Below are positions 48,301-58,448 of a DNA stretch of 64,000 nt, one piece after another; the stretch's first letter is position 1, and each line of letters opens with the position of its first letter. Position numbers and translations under genes: made by a program. Origin of the DNA: Pseudomonas fulva (GTDB lineage: Bacteria > Pseudomonadota > Gammaproteobacteria > Pseudomonadales > Pseudomonadaceae); assembly GCF_015680705.1 (NCBI RefSeq), contig NZ_JADNYP010000005.1, positions 62,001 to 126,000 on the forward strand. Direction: 5' to 3'. The notes under the pieces are model-generated. The model searched no databases. It saw only the letters and a list, made by a program, of their open reading frames with translations, and had not been told where the DNA came from.

Positions 48301-48873
48301 GGTGGCAATCTGTTCGTGAGCAACGGGCCGATCTACCGAGACGCTGCTCCGGATGCCGTGGACGGCCTCGCCGGCCAGGCGCTGGTGCTCGATACCCCGC
48401 TGCGCGGCCATGGTCGCTGGAGCCTGGCGCTGGCCGACCAGCCAGCCGAGCCTACCGTGCATGGCACGCTGGGCGTGTTCAACCGGGAACAGGGCGCGAG
48501 CGCGCAGCTGCAAGGTCGCTACCGCGCCGCGGACCTGGGCAACAGCATCACGCTCGAGTCGACGCACGAAGCGGTGCAGGCAGTGCCTGACCTGAGCGGA
48601 AACCATTCGGCATGGACCCGTGCCGAGATCCTCGATGGCAACGGCACGGCCGTCACCATCAAAGTGATGGTCTTCAGCAACGGGACCCTGCGAATCGATG
48701 CGCCCGTGCCTGCTTCGGCGGCCTCCGACGAAGAGCTGGCAAGCCAGGGCCTGGCAGTGGCCAAGCTACGCTTGAAGGTCGGTGTCGCAGGCATCCGTGC
48801 CGTGCTGATCGAAAGAAGCGCCCGGCAGAGCGCGACGCCCGCGGGCTCCGGCTATACCGTGGCGCAGCGCTAG
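45331..48873 (+). pseudogene. YDG-repeat filamentous adhesin, 3' fragment only
   Basis: About 1180 codons of the C-terminal part of a large hemagglutinin-like surface protein. Similarity starts near GVKRGDVNFNTPLTMLGG. Beta-helix type repeats follow (DINFTSTVKLDTGDRALTLRASNIDFTQARL; NLTIGRADGTGTT), then eight YDG units and a C-terminal domain ending TPAGSGYTVAQR. The signal peptide, the secretion (TPS) domain and most of the passenger are missing. No TpsB-type transporter gene is in the window. The open frame reaches 45190 upstream only as a shadow of the receptor sequence. Without a signal peptide and start site of its own it cannot be exported and is probably not translated. Confidence 0.85.
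46096..48180 (+). repeat. Tandem YDG repeat array
   Basis: Eight units, marked by the TYDG/VYDG codons at 46096, 46405, 46669, 46933, 47194, 47458, 47722 and 47986. The spacing is 309 bp once, then 264, 264, 261, 264, 264, 264. Units between 46894 and 47946 are nearly identical at the protein level (VLTGIAEVADKVYDG ... LTGEEANNYRFDTTAEIGKATIERK). Each unit is about 88 aa. Confidence 0.92.
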
Positions 48874-49012
48874 CCCGGGCCAGGAGGGCGGGGCGCAGCC
48901 AGGTAGTCGCGCCCTCTGGCCCTGCCTGCCCAGTGGCATTGCGGCATGAGCTTCGTCCCGGTTTCGGCCTGCCCCGGCAAGGTCGATGCCGGAACAGGGT
49001 TCGCACCGCCCC

Positions 49013-49050
49013 AAGCCATCCGTGACCCTTGTCGGTCCGGATGGCTTTTT
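49013..49050. terminator. Terminator after the adhesin fragment
   Basis: AAGCCATCCG ... CGGATGGCTTTTT; 10-bp stem with a 15-nt loop and a T run on the plus strand, 140 nt after the adhesin stop. The gap 48874-49127 holds nothing else I can identify. Confidence 0.75.
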
Positions 49051-49127
49051 CTTGGCGGCCAGGTACACATCGAGCGTTTACCGTTGTACCGCCGCGACTT
49101 CCTGATGCCGTTGGAGCGCCGCGCAGG

Positions 49128-51107
49128 CTAGCGCTCGACGCGGAAGCGGCCGACCTGCTGGCGCAGCTGCCCGGCCAACCCTTCCAACTCCTGGGCCGTG
49201 GCGGCCAGTTCGTTGGCCACGCCGTGTTGCTGGCTATTGGCCTGAGCGATGCTCTGCAGGTTGCGGCTGAGCACGGTGGCCGTGCTGCTCTGTTCCTGGG
49301 TAGCGGTGCTGATCACGGCGAACTGTTCGCCCGCGACGCGACTCTGTTCGTCGATGCGGGTCAGGGCCTCGGCGACCTTGCCGTTGCGTTCCAGCCCTTG
49401 CTGCATCATCTGGTTGCCTTGTTGCAAGGTGCCGATGGCTTGTCCGGTTTGTTGCTGGATGCTGGCGATCATCCCGGAAATCTCTTCGGTGGCCTGCCGG
49501 GTGCGCGCCGCCAGGCTGCGTACCTCGTCGGCGACCACGGCGAAGCCACGGCCCTGCTCGCCCGCCCGGGCGGCCTCGATGGCGGCGTTCAAGGCCAGCA
49601 GGTTGGTCTGTTCGGCAATCGCGGTAATCACCCCGACGATACCGCCGATCTCTTGGGAGCGTGCGCCCAAGGTATCCATCACTGAAGTCGTCTCTGTCAG
49701 GGCTTGGGCAATCTGCCGCAGCGAAGCCGACGCCTCGTCCATGGCGCTGCGTCCGATGCGGGTCTGCTGGGCATTGTCCCTGGCCATGCGTTCGGTACCG
49801 AGCATGTTGTCGGCGATGTCCATCGAGGTGGCGCTGAACTCCTCGACCGCGCCAGCCATGCTGGTGATTTCCCCGGACTGCTGCTCCATGCCTGCGCAAC
49901 CCTGCGAGGACAGCCCAGCCAGCGAATGGGCACGTGCGCCGACCTGCTCGGAAGCATCGCGGATCTGCCTGACCATGCTGGTCAGGGCATCGGCCATCTG
50001 GTTGAAGCTGCGCGCCAGCTGGCCGATTTCGTCATGGCTGGTGAGCGCCAGGCGCGCGCCCAGGTCGCCTGCGCCCAAGGCTTCGGCCTGGCGTACCAGG
50101 TCGCCCAGTGGGCGCAGCTTGCGGCGCAGTAGCCAGAGCGTGGCGGCCACCGCCAGCAGCATCGTCAGCAGGCTGCCGATGGCCAGGCGCAGGCCGACGC
50201 TCCAGGTCACTTCGCGCAGCTCCTTTTCAGGCATGCTCGCCACCACGCTCCACGGCCCTTCGGCAAAGGCCACGGCCACGCTGAACAACGCTTGATCGTC
50301 GCTCTGCCAGAAGCGACCAGCCTGGCCGACGAGACCGCTCAGCGCCGCGGCCGCCGCTGACAGGTCGGTCACCCCGGCTGGCGCGACCAGCCACTGGCCT
50401 TGCTCGTCGAGTATCGCCAGCGAGCCGGTCTGGCCGATGCGAAAGCGCTGCAGGTTGGCGATCTGGGCGTTCTGCGCATCGGTATAGTCGAACCCGACGA
50501 ACAGCACGGCGAACACCTGGCCATTGCCATCGCGCACCGGGACGTAGCGAGTCATGTAGTTGCGCTCGAACAGCAGGGCCCGACCGACATAGGTCTGACC
50601 GGCGAGCAGTCGCGCATAGGCCGGATGCTGACGGTCGAGGCGGGTACCGATGGCGCGACTGCCGTCCTGCTTGGTCACTGACGTGCTGATACGGATGAAA
50701 TCCTCGCCACTGCGCACGAACAGGGTCGCCACGCCGGCGGTCATCAGCTTGAAGTCGTCGACCTGCTGGAAGTCGTTGTTCAGCAGCCGCTCGCCCTGGT
50801 ACAGGGCTGGCGTGGCCTCGCCGGCGACCTGTACCGTCTCGCCCGCATGCAACGACAGGCCGGAGGCGAAGCGCCGCTCGAACAGGCCGCTCAGGCGCTG
50901 GGTATTGTCCTTGAGCGAGCCATGGAAGGTATCGAGCTGATCAGCCAGCAACCGTGCCTCGCTGGCCAAGTGCTCCTGCCGGGTGGCCAGGTTGGCGTTG
51001 TCGAGCGAATGCAGGGCGAACAGGGTGCTGCCGGTGATCACCAGCGTCAGCACGATGGCCAGGGCGATACCGAGTTGAGAGGCGATGCGGGCTCGCGGGG
51101 TAGGCAT
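49128..51107 (-). CDS. Methyl-accepting chemotaxis protein with Cache sensor
   Basis: 659 aa. First membrane segment at about 12-32. A periplasmic Cache-type (Cache_3/Cache_2 style) ligand domain spans about 33-300 ([75 protein letters not shown]). The second membrane segment is at about 305-328. The HAMP domain is at about 330-380 ([22 protein letters not shown]). The cytoplasmic signalling domain has the hairpin tip [35 protein letters not shown], universal in MCPs. Ligand unknown. The start is supported by AAGGAG. It has no chemotaxis partners nearby. Confidence 0.94.
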   Translation of the reverse strand: MPTPRARIASQLGIALAIVLTLVITGSTLFALHSLDNANLATRQEHLASEARLLADQLDTFHGSLKDNTQRLSGLFERRFASGLSLHAGETVQVAGEATPALYQGERLLNNDFQQVDDFKLMTAGVATLFVRSGEDFIRISTSVTKQDGSRAIGTRLDRQHPAYARLLAGQTYVGRALLFERNYMTRYVPVRDGNGQVFAVLFVGFDYTDAQNAQIANLQRFRIGQTGSLAILDEQGQWLVAPAGVTDLSAAAAALSGLVGQAGRFWQSDDQALFSVAVAFAEGPWSVVASMPEKELREVTWSVGLRLAIGSLLTMLLAVAATLWLLRRKLRPLGDLVRQAEALGAGDLGARLALTSHDEIGQLARSFNQMADALTSMVRQIRDASEQVGARAHSLAGLSSQGCAGMEQQSGEITSMAGAVEEFSATSMDIADNMLGTERMARDNAQQTRIGRSAMDEASASLRQIAQALTETTSVMDTLGARSQEIGGIVGVITAIAEQTNLLALNAAIEAARAGEQGRGFAVVADEVRSLAARTRQATEEISGMIASIQQQTGQAIGTLQQGNQMMQQGLERNGKVAEALTRIDEQSRVAGEQFAVISTATQEQSSTATVLSRNLQSIAQANSQQHGVANELAATAQELEGLAGQLRQQVGRFRVER

Positions 51108-51469
51108 GGCGAAGCTCCTTGCGAGAGGGCGGGATCGTCCGGGTCACGCGGATCGCCAGCTTCTCGTCCATGGCCCATCACGGTTGCGCCGGAGCGCTTT
51201 CCCAGAGGATCGGCGGCGCTGGGGAATACTTGAGTGCAAAGAGGGGTCTGCGGTCGAAGAGGGGGAGGAACAGGGTAGTCATGGCGGCTTAATGGGGTAT
51301 TTTCGCCTTGATACCCCATTTAGAGGTTTGACTAGCCCATTTTTTGTACAGGGCAGACAAAAGTAACGTTCGCCGCGCCGACATCACGGCGCGGCGAAAG
51401 GAACAAGGCGTGACCCTCGGGAGCGCTCGGTAGACCGTATCCAAGCGCTCCTGAACGCTGAAGCGTTGT
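51108..51469. other. Non-coding spacer between the MCP gene and ychF, with two perfect palindromes
   Basis: 362 bp with no coding sequence I can support. It holds AATGGGGTAT-10 nt-ATACCCCATT (51291-51320), a perfect 10-bp inverted repeat about 185 bp upstream of the MCP start, and TTCGCCGCGCCG-6 nt-CGGCGCGGCGAA (51370-51399), a perfect 12-bp inverted repeat about 70 nt after the ychF stop. The second may end the ychF transcript, but its T tract is weak. The MCP promoter must lie in this region. Confidence 0.6.
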
Positions 51470-52570
51470 TCAGACGTTGAAACGGAAGTGCATCACATCG
51501 CCATCCTTGACGATGTAGTCCTTACCTTCCAGCCGCCACTTGCCGGCTTCCTTGGCGCCGCTTTCGCCCTTGTACTGGATGAAGTCGTCATAGGCGACCA
51601 CTTCGGCGCGGATGAAGCCTTTCTCGAAGTCGGTGTGGATAACCCCGGCGGCCTGCGGGGCGGTGGCGCCGACGCGAACGGTCCAGGCGCGGACTTCCTG
51701 CACCCCGGCGGTGAAGTAAGTCTGCAGGTTCAGCAGGCTGTAGCCGGCACGGATGACGCGGTTCAGGCCAGGCTCTTCCAGGCCCAGGGCCTCGAGGAAC
51801 ATGTCCTTCTCTTCGCCTTCCTCGAGCTCGGCGATCTCGGCTTCGATCTTGTTGCATACCGGCACCACCACCGCGCCTTCTTCCTCGGCGATGGCCTTGA
51901 CCACGTCCAGGTGCGGGTTGTTCTCGAAGCCGTCCTCGGCGACGTTGGCGATGTACATCACCGGCTTGCTGGTCAGCAGGTGGAAGCCACGGATCAGGGC
52001 CTTTTCGTCGGCACCCATGTCCTTCATCAGGCTGCGCGCGGGCTTGCCTTCGGTGAAGTGGGGGATCAGCTTCTCGAGGATGGCTTTCTGCGCCAGGGCG
52101 TCCTTGTCGCCACCCTTGGCGTTGCGGGCGACCTTCTGCAGCTGCTTTTCGCAGCTGTCGAGGTCGGCGAAGATCAGCTCCAGGTCGATGATCTCGATGT
52201 CGCGCTTGGGGTCGACGCTGTTGGACACGTGGATCACGTTCTCGTCTTCGAAGCAGCGCACCACGTGAGCGATGGCGTCGGTCTCGCGAATGTTGGCGAG
52301 GAACTTGTTGCCTAGGCCTTCACCCTTGGAGGCGCCCGCGACCAGGCCGGCGATGTCGACGAATTCCATGGTGGTCGGCAGGACGCGGTTGGGCTTGACG
52401 ATGGCCGCCAGGGCGTCGAGACGCGCATCGGGCATCGGCACGATGCCGCTGTTCGGCTCGATGGTGCAGAAGGGGAAGTTCTCCGCCGCGATGCCGGATT
52501 TGGTCAAGGCGTTGAACAGGGTGGACTTGCCCACGTTGGGCAGGCCGACGATGCCGCAGTTGAAACCCAT
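51470..52570 (-). CDS. ychF: Redox-regulated ATPase YchF (Obg-like ATPase)
   Basis: 366 aa, as in the family. P-loop [18 protein letters not shown]3 region [29 protein letters not shown]. The G4 element is of the YchF type that favours ATP. A coiled-coil insertion lies at about 130-200. The C-terminal TGS domain has [43 protein letters not shown]. It binds ribosomes and links to stress responses (family knowledge). It follows pth by 22 nt on the minus strand, in the standard pth-ychF pair. Confidence 0.97.
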   Translation of the reverse strand: MGFNCGIVGLPNVGKSTLFNALTKSGIAAENFPFCTIEPNSGIVPMPDARLDALAAIVKPNRVLPTTMEFVDIAGLVAGASKGEGLGNKFLANIRETDAIAHVVRCFEDENVIHVSNSVDPKRDIEIIDLELIFADLDSCEKQLQKVARNAKGGDKDALAQKAILEKLIPHFTEGKPARSLMKDMGADEKALIRGFHLLTSKPVMYIANVAEDGFENNPHLDVVKAIAEEEGAVVVPVCNKIEAEIAELEEGEEKDMFLEALGLEEPGLNRVIRAGYSLLNLQTYFTAGVQEVRAWTVRVGATAPQAAGVIHTDFEKGFIRAEVVAYDDFIQYKGESGAKEAGKWRLEGKDYIVKDGDVMHFRFNV

Positions 52571-52592
52571 GGGTATTCCCCTCTTGGTGAGT

Positions 52593-53177
52593 TCAGGCCT
52601 TCTGGCCGTGCAGTTCGCGCATGGCCTTGGCGAAGTCGCCGGCCAGCACGTCCGGCAAGACGCCGAGGGCAAAATCGATGCTGGCGTCGAGCTTCTCCTG
52701 TTCGGCGCGTGGCGCGCGACCCAGGACGAAGTTGGAGACCAGCTTGGCGTCACCTGGGTGGCCGATGCCGAGCCGCAGGCGGTGGAAGTCGTTCTGGTTG
52801 CCGAGCTGCGCGATGATGTCGCGCAGACCGTTGTGCCCACCGTGCCCGCCGCCCTTCTTGAGCTTGGCGACGCCCGGGGGCAGGTCGAGTTCGTCATGCG
52901 CCACCAGGATGGCCGCCGGCGGGATCCGGAAGAAATTGGCCAGCGCCGCCACGGACTGGCCGCTGCGGTTCATGTAGGTGGTGGGGATCAACAGGCGAAC
53001 ATCGTGGCCCTGATGGCTGAATTTTGCCGTCAGGCCGAAATACTTGCGATCAGCGGCCAGGGAGACACGCTGGGCGCTGGCGATGCGTTCAACGAAAAGA
53101 GCCCCTGCGTTATGCCGGGTCTGTTCGTATTCGGGGCCCGGGTTACCCAGGCCGACGATCAACTGGATGGCGGTCAC
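52593..53177 (-). CDS. pth: Peptidyl-tRNA hydrolase
   Basis: 194 aa from GTG 53177, giving the usual N-terminus (M)[24 protein letters not shown], with the catalytic His in TRHNAG. Other conserved pieces are [19 protein letters not shown] and [13 protein letters not shown]. An ATG 57 bases upstream in frame would add a non-conserved extension and is rejected. Releases tRNA from stalled peptidyl-tRNA; essential. It sits in the minus-strand order prs-rplY-pth-ychF. Confidence 0.95.
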   Translation of the reverse strand: MTAIQLIVGLGNPGPEYEQTRHNAGALFVERIASAQRVSLAADRKYFGLTAKFSHQGHDVRLLIPTTYMNRSGQSVAALANFFRIPPAAILVAHDELDLPPGVAKLKKGGGHGGHNGLRDIIAQLGNQNDFHRLRLGIGHPGDAKLVSNFVLGRAPRAEQEKLDASIDFALGVLPDVLAGDFAKAMRELHGQKA

Positions 53178-53255
53178 GTCAGGGGCTCTTCCTTGGAGTC
53201 GGTGGATTACAGTGCGCGCAGCACTGTAATCCAATCAACACCGGCGCGCGAGTGG

Positions 53256-53855
53256 TTACTCGGCAGCGCCTTCTTCAGCAGCTTCGGCGGAGATGCGCGG
53301 AGCGTGAACGTTGGCAACGGCCTTGTCATCACCGTGGGCCAGGGCGACGAACTCGACGCCTTTCGGAGCCTTGAGGTCCGACAGGTGGATGATGGTGCCG
53401 ATTTCAGCGTTGGCCAGGTCGACTTCGATGAACTCAGGCAGGTCCTTGGCTTCGCAGGAAACTTCGATCTCGTTCTCGGTGTGCGAGACTTCGCCGCCTT
53501 TCTTGACCGGCGCTTCTTCGTTGATGAAGTGAACCGGGACCTTGGCGGTCAGCTTCTGGCCGGCGACGACGCGAACGAAGTCGGCGTGCATGATGAAGCC
53601 CTTGGACGGGTGACGCTGCAGAGCCTTGACGATGACGTTCTGCTTGGCGCCGTCGACGTTCAGTTCGATGACGTGGCTGAAGGCCGCCTCGTTGTCGAAC
53701 AGCTTGGTGATTTCCTTGGCCAGGATGGTCAGGGATTCGGCGTCCTTGTTGCCACCGTAGACGACGGCCGGGATGTTGGCGGAGTGACGCAGGCGGCGGC
53801 TCGCACCTTTCCCCAGGTCAGTACGCGCTTGGGCGTTCAGGATGAAATCGGTCAT
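53256..53855 (-). CDS. rplY: 50S ribosomal protein L25/general stress protein Ctc
   Basis: 199 aa, the long Ctc-type L25. The N-terminal 5S rRNA-binding domain (about 1-90) has [32 protein letters not shown]. The C-terminal TL5-like domain follows ([42 protein letters not shown]), with an Ala/Glu-rich tail. GGAGAAA lies before the ATG. It is located after prs, separated by a strong terminator-like hairpin that may only partly stop transcription. Confidence 0.96.
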   Translation of the reverse strand: MTDFILNAQARTDLGKGASRRLRHSANIPAVVYGGNKDAESLTILAKEITKLFDNEAAFSHVIELNVDGAKQNVIVKALQRHPSKGFIMHADFVRVVAGQKLTAKVPVHFINEEAPVKKGGEVSHTENEIEVSCEAKDLPEFIEVDLANAEIGTIIHLSDLKAPKGVEFVALAHGDDKAVANVHAPRISAEAAEEGAAE

Positions 53856-53916
53856 TTTTGTTTCTCCAAGTAAGCCTTCCGGAGGGCGCTTGCGACCAGC
53901 GCCGGACCGGAAAGGG

Positions 53917-53955
53917 CAAAAAAGCCCCGCCCCAGCGACGATGCTGGGGCGGGGC
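53917..53955 (-). terminator. Rho-independent terminator after prs
   Basis: 13-bp perfect stem GCCCCGCCCCAGC / GCTGGGGCGGGGC with loop GACGAT. On the minus strand it is followed by a run of seven T. It lies between prs and rplY, implying an attenuated or separate rplY transcript. Confidence 0.93.
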
Positions 53956-53978
53956 GCTTTTCGTCAGTCGATGCCCGC

Positions 53979-54920
53979 TTAGCGGAACATCGCGCTGATC
54001 GATTCTTCGTTGCTGATGCGGCGTACCGCTTCAGCCACGACCGGTGCGATATCCAGCTGACGGATACGGTCACAGGCCTGCGCCGCGGCGGACAGCGGGA
54101 TGGTGTTGGTCACCACCAGCTCGTCCAGCACGGACTTCTCGATGTTCTCGATCGCACGACCCGACAGGACAGGGTGGGTGCAGTAGGCATAGACCTTGGC
54201 TGCGCCGTGTTCCTTCAGGGCCTTGGCCGCATGGCACAGGGTGCCGGCGGTGTCGACCATGTCGTCTACCAGGATGCAGGTGCGTCCTTCGACGTCGCCG
54301 ATGATGTGCATCACTTCGGAGTGATTGGCCTTTTCGCGGCGCTTGTCGATGATGCCCAGGTCGACACCCAGGGACTTGGCGACGGCACGTGCGCGCACGA
54401 CGCCACCGATGTCCGGGGAGACGATCATCAGGTTTTCGAAGCGCTGGTCCTCGATGTCGTCGACCAGTACGGGCGAGCCGTAGATGTTGTCGACGGGGAT
54501 ATCGAAGAAGCCCTGGATCTGGTCTGCGTGCAGGTCGACGGTGAGAACACGGTCGATACCGACGACGGTGAGCATGTCAGCCACGACCTTGGCGCTGATC
54601 GCTACACGAGCCGAACGCGGACGGCGGTCCTGGCGGGCGTATCCGAAGTAGGGAACCACGGCGGTGATTCGGGAGGCTGAGGAGCGGCGGAAGGCGTCGG
54701 CCATCACCACCAGTTCCATCAGGTTATCATTGGTTGGCGCGCACGTAGGCTGGATGATGAAGACGTCCTTACCACGAACGTTCTCATTGATTTCAGCACT
54801 GATTTCGCCGTCGGAGAACTTGCCGACAGAAACATCACCCAGAGGGATGTGCAGCTGACGTACGACACGCCGAGCCAGATCGGGGTTGGCATTCCCCGTA
54901 AAGACCATCATCTTGGACAC
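53979..54920 (-). CDS. prs: Ribose-phosphate pyrophosphokinase
   Basis: 313 aa from GTG 54920 ([20 protein letters not shown]), the start that gives the standard Pseudomonas length. Makes PRPP for nucleotide, histidine and tryptophan synthesis. Motifs: [21 protein letters not shown] (ATP/flexible loop), [12 protein letters not shown], and the PRPP-binding loop [18 protein letters not shown]. tRNA-Gln and ispE lie just upstream in the same direction. Confidence 0.97.
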   Translation of the reverse strand: MSKMMVFTGNANPDLARRVVRQLHIPLGDVSVGKFSDGEISAEINENVRGKDVFIIQPTCAPTNDNLMELVVMADAFRRSSASRITAVVPYFGYARQDRRPRSARVAISAKVVADMLTVVGIDRVLTVDLHADQIQGFFDIPVDNIYGSPVLVDDIEDQRFENLMIVSPDIGGVVRARAVAKSLGVDLGIIDKRREKANHSEVMHIIGDVEGRTCILVDDMVDTAGTLCHAAKALKEHGAAKVYAYCTHPVLSGRAIENIEKSVLDELVVTNTIPLSAAAQACDRIRQLDIAPVVAEAVRRISNEESISAMFR

Positions 54921-54968
54921 GCGCAGTACCTGAAGGCTGAGGGTATACCTGGATGAGTATAAGGAAAA

Positions 54969-55043
54969 TGGCAGGGGCGGCTGGATTCGAACCAACGCAT
55001 GGCAGGATCAAAACCTGCTGCCTTACCGCTTGGCGACGCCCCT
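54969..55043 (-). tRNA. tRNA-Gln (TTG)
   Basis: 75 nt with encoded CCA. It starts AGGGGCGTCGCCAAGCGG on the minus strand. The anticodon arm is GCAGG-TTTTGAT-CCTGC with anticodon TTG, the T arm has GGTTCGAATCC, and the acceptor pairs AGGGGCG with CGCCCCT. It lies 33 nt downstream of the ispE stop codon and about 50 nt before prs, so it is probably processed from an ispE-tRNA-prs transcript. Confidence 0.97.
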
Positions 55044-55076
55044 GTATCTGTTGCTTTCGAGTACGATACTCGATTC

Positions 55077-55922
55077 CTAGAGCAGGCTCTGCAGCTTGCG
55101 ATGCAACATCGAGATGTTGCTTCCCTTTGCCACAAACCCTGTTTGGGTCTCTGAAAGAAGGGCCAGAACTCTATCAGCTTCGGCTTTGCTTGGGAAGGCC
55201 CCAAACACGCAACTTCCAGTCCCGGTAAGTCGAGCTTCGGTGTATCGACCCAGTGCGTTCAGTGCAGCGCGAACTTCCGGATAACCTTGCTCTACCACCG
55301 GTTGGCAGTCATTTCGACTGTTTCCCTCGGGAACGGGGCGCATCTTAAGGGGGAGGGAATCACGTGTCAACTGCGGATGTGAAAAAATTTCCGCTGTGCT
55401 GACAGACACTTGCGGCACCAGCACGACGTACCAAGGCTCGTCCGGATCGACCGGTGTCAGCTGTTCGCCGACGCCCTGGGCGAACGCGGCATGACCACGC
55501 ACGAAGACCGGCACGTCGGCGCCGAGGGCCAGGCCCAGCTCAGCCAGGCGATCGTGATCCCAGCCCAGTTGCCAGAGGCGATCGAGCGCCAGCAGGGTAG
55601 TGGCGGCGTCGGAACTGCCGCCGCCGATGCCACCACCCATTGGCAGAACCTTCTGCAGCCAGATGTCCGCGCCCAGCCGGCAGCCCGAAGCCTGTTGCAG
55701 GCTGCGCGCGGCGCGAACGATCAGGTTACTGTCGTGGGCAACCGTCGCGAGCGAGTCGTGCAGGCATATCTGGCCGTCCTGGCGCAGCTCGAAGGTGAGC
55801 TGGTCGGCATGCTCGAGAAACTGGAACACGGTCTCCAGCTCATGATAGCCATCGGCGCGGCGGCCGATGATGTGCAGCCACAGGTTGAGCTTGGCCGGCG
55901 CCGGCAGGGTAAGCCTGGCCAT
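55077..55922 (-). CDS. ispE: 4-diphosphocytidyl-2-C-methyl-D-erythritol kinase
   Basis: 281 aa GHMP-family kinase of the MEP isoprenoid pathway. N-terminus [36 protein letters not shown] contains the conserved PAKLNL and DGYHEL segments. The ATP loop is [18 protein letters not shown]. The C-terminal motif is [14 protein letters not shown]. Separated by only 3 nt from lolB upstream, so cotranscribed in lolB-ispE-tRNA-Gln-prs. Confidence 0.96.
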   Translation of the reverse strand: MARLTLPAPAKLNLWLHIIGRRADGYHELETVFQFLEHADQLTFELRQDGQICLHDSLATVAHDSNLIVRAARSLQQASGCRLGADIWLQKVLPMGGGIGGGSSDAATTLLALDRLWQLGWDHDRLAELGLALGADVPVFVRGHAAFAQGVGEQLTPVDPDEPWYVVLVPQVSVSTAEIFSHPQLTRDSLPLKMRPVPEGNSRNDCQPVVEQGYPEVRAALNALGRYTEARLTGTGSCVFGAFPSKAEADRVLALLSETQTGFVAKGSNISMLHRKLQSLL

Positions 55923-55925
55923 CGC

Positions 55926-56546
55926 TCAGCGCCCCAGCTGGCGGGGCTGCCAGCCTTTGACCACCACGGTCACGTCGAGGTCCTGGCCATGCAGCTTGAT
56001 GCGTTCGGGCAGCCAGTAGCCGTTCTGCTCGGTGTAGCTCAGGTAGCGTACCTGCCAGCCGTCCTGGTCCAGGCTGGCCAAGCGGCTGTCGCCATCGAGG
56101 GTCAGCTGGCTCTTGCTGTCGGGTGCCGGCAAACCGCGAACCCACCATACCAGGTGCGATACCGGCAATCGCCAGCCGAGCTGTTGCTCCAGCAAGGTCT
56201 CCGGGGAGGGGGCCTCGTAGCGGCCCTGGTTGGCGACTTCCAGCACCACGCCACCGGGGCGGCCGGTCAGGCGCGCGGCGCCACGGCCCAGCGGCCCGGC
56301 CAGGCGAATGTCGTAGTAGTCCTGGCGCTGCAGCCAGAACAGCGTGCCGCTGCCGGAATCCTTCGGCGCGCGGATGCCGACCTTGCCGTCGATCTGCCAG
56401 CCGTCGAGGCTCGACAACTGCGCCTTGTGGGCCTTCCATTGTTGCGGATTGCCCTGGCCCTGGAGGGCTTCGCGGGAGCCGAAGCCGGCGCAGCCGGCCA
56501 GCACGGCGACGAGGGTGAAGACGATGCAGTGGCGCAGCAATGACAT
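55926..56546 (-). CDS. lolB: Outer-membrane lipoprotein LolB
   Basis: 206 aa from ATG 56546; a TTG two codons earlier is possible but overlaps the upstream stop. Lipoprotein signal with lipobox LAGC ([11 protein letters not shown]). Receives lipoproteins from LolA and inserts them in the outer membrane. Conserved core: [40 protein letters not shown], with the exposed hydrophobic loop, and LVWWVRGLP. Starts immediately after the TPR lipoprotein gene and 3 nt before ispE, in one operon. Confidence 0.93.
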   Translation of the reverse strand: MSLLRHCIVFTLVAVLAGCAGFGSREALQGQGNPQQWKAHKAQLSSLDGWQIDGKVGIRAPKDSGSGTLFWLQRQDYYDIRLAGPLGRGAARLTGRPGGVVLEVANQGRYEAPSPETLLEQQLGWRLPVSHLVWWVRGLPAPDSKSQLTLDGDSRLASLDQDGWQVRYLSYTEQNGYWLPERIKLHGQDLDVTVVVKGWQPRQLGR

Positions 56547-56548
56547 GT

Positions 56549-58279
56549 TCAAAGGTTCTCGGATCCGGTCAGGCGCAGAAGAGTCTTGCGCAGGATGGGG
56601 CTGTCGGGCTCGGCTTCGAGGCCCTTGGCCCAGAACTGGCGGGCCTCGCGACGCTTGCCGCCAACCCAGAGGACTTCGCCCAGGTGGGCGGCTACCTCAT
56701 GGTCGGGGAAGCGCTCGTAGGCCTGGCGCAGCAGGCGCTCGGCCTCGTCCAGCTGGCCCAGGCGGTAGTTCACCCAGCCAAGGCTGTCGAGCACGGCCGG
56801 GTCGTCGGGGTTGATCTGGTGGGCCTTCTCGATCAGCGCCTTGGCTTCGGCGTGCCGACTGGTCCGGTCGGCGAGGGTATAGCCCAGGGCATTGAGCGCC
56901 ATGGCATTGTCCGGCTCGCGGGCGATGATCGTGCGCAGATCGCGCTCCAGTTGCGCGAGGTCATCGCGCTTTTCGGCAAGCATGGCGCGGGTGTAAAGCA
57001 GGCTCAGGTCGTCGGGATGGTGCTCGATGGCTTGCGCCAGCACGGCTTCGGCCTGGGCATCCTTGCCATTGTTGCCCAGCGCCTCGGCCTCGATCAGGTA
57101 GAGCTGTACGGCCAGGTCGGGCTGCGCCTCGCGGGCCTCGGCGAGCAGATGCGAGGCCTGCTTGCCGCGGCCGTTGCCGATCAGGATATCGGCCTGGCGC
57201 AGCATGGCGGGCAGGTATTCGGCGCCGGGGCCGACCTGCGCGTACTCGCGCAAGGCGCCTTCGGGGTCGTCGCGCTCCTCGCGGACCCGCCCCAGGTTCA
57301 GATGCGCGGCATCGACGTTGCTGTCGCGCTCGATCAGCTCGCGCAAGTAGCCCTCGGCTTCGTCCCAGTCCTTGGTTTCCAGGCTGATCAAGGCCAGCGA
57401 ATAGCGCAGCTCGTCGTCGTCCGGGTACTGCTGGACCAGGCTGGCGAACTCGGCCTTGGCCTCCAGCAGGCGGTCCTGTTCCACCAGGGTCCGGGCGTAG
57501 GTCAGGCGCAGGCGCTTGTCGTCCGGGTTCTCGCGGATGGCCTTCTGCAGCAGCGGCAGCGCTTCGCTGCCTCGCTCGAGCGTTTGCAGCAGGCGGGCGC
57601 GCAACAGCAGTGGGGCGATTTCACCCTCCTGCGCAGGTTGGGCCTCGAGCAGGTCGAGCGCTTCCTGGGCCTTGCCGTCCTCGTTGAGCAGCAGCGCCTT
57701 GCCGAACACCAGCTGGCTGTTGTCGGGATGCTTCGCCAGCAGTCGATCGAAGCTCTGCAGCAGGCCGTCGCGGGTGCCCTGGTCGGTTTCCGCCGCCGAC
57801 AGGGCAAGGAAATCGAAGTGCGTGTCGCCCTGGCCCTGCAGGACCTTCTCCATGTAGGCCATGGCATCGTCATAGCGCCCGGCGCGAGCCAGCTGGATGG
57901 CCGCGGCGCGCTGCGCATCGAGGTTGCCGGCATCGTTGCGCGCCCAGATCAGGGCGCTGTCCAGCGCCGGCTGGTCGGCGCCGAGGTATTCGGCGATGCG
58001 GTAGGCTCGCTCGGAGACACCGGGGTCCTGGGTCTTCTCGGCCTGGTCGACATAGTTGCCCAGGGCGATGTCGAAACGGTTGCGCTGGCCGGCCAGTTCG
58101 GCCACCAGCAGGCTGTAGAGGGTGTCCTGGCTGAACGATCCGTAGACCACCGGCTTGGCAGGTTCGGCAGGCGCCGCCTCGAGGGTGGGCGTGGCGGCGG
58201 CCGGCGGTTTTTCCGGGGCCAGGCTCTGGCAGCCCTGGAGCAGGGCGAGTGCGAGCAGCAATGCGTGGGATCTGTTCAT
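56549..58279 (-). CDS. TPR-repeat lipoprotein upstream of lolB (PA4667-like)
   Basis: 576 aa from ATG 58279. Lipoprotein signal [19 protein letters not shown] with lipobox LQGC, then a Pro/Ala-rich linker (to about residue 45). About 12 tetratricopeptide-type repeats follow; the clearest are [59 protein letters not shown]. An in-frame ATG 42 bases upstream would mask the signal peptide and is not chosen. Role: outer-membrane-anchored scaffold for protein interactions; the partner is unknown. First gene of the lolB-ispE-prs operon, divergent from hemA. Confidence 0.9.
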   Translation of the reverse strand: MNRSHALLLALALLQGCQSLAPEKPPAAATPTLEAAPAEPAKPVVYGSFSQDTLYSLLVAELAGQRNRFDIALGNYVDQAEKTQDPGVSERAYRIAEYLGADQPALDSALIWARNDAGNLDAQRAAAIQLARAGRYDDAMAYMEKVLQGQGDTHFDFLALSAAETDQGTRDGLLQSFDRLLAKHPDNSQLVFGKALLLNEDGKAQEALDLLEAQPAQEGEIAPLLLRARLLQTLERGSEALPLLQKAIRENPDDKRLRLTYARTLVEQDRLLEAKAEFASLVQQYPDDDELRYSLALISLETKDWDEAEGYLRELIERDSNVDAAHLNLGRVREERDDPEGALREYAQVGPGAEYLPAMLRQADILIGNGRGKQASHLLAEAREAQPDLAVQLYLIEAEALGNNGKDAQAEAVLAQAIEHHPDDLSLLYTRAMLAEKRDDLAQLERDLRTIIAREPDNAMALNALGYTLADRTSRHAEAKALIEKAHQINPDDPAVLDSLGWVNYRLGQLDEAERLLRQAYERFPDHEVAAHLGEVLWVGGKRREARQFWAKGLEAEPDSPILRKTLLRLTGSENL

Positions 58280-58448
58280 ATGAGGAAGGCTTTGGGGCTC
58301 ACCGGCTGTCCTGGCAATCATGACACAAGCGCTGGGGCAAACCCACCAGCGATGTCCGAGGTCTATTGAGACAATAGCGAACGGTGGTTGTTCTGGAACC
58401 TGCGAAGTAGGACAATTAACGGCTTCCTGTCATCACCAGCGATCTTGC

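Noticed and set aside
45181..48606. 1141-codon open frame on the minus strand with regular repeats
   Set aside because: Repeats mirror the YDG units on the plus strand; the plus frame has the conserved VYDG and NYRFDT motifs.
44814..49127. Insertion sequence or phage element causing the receptor/adhesin fusion
   Set aside because: No transposase, terminal inverted repeats or target duplications are seen at the 45.33-kb junction.
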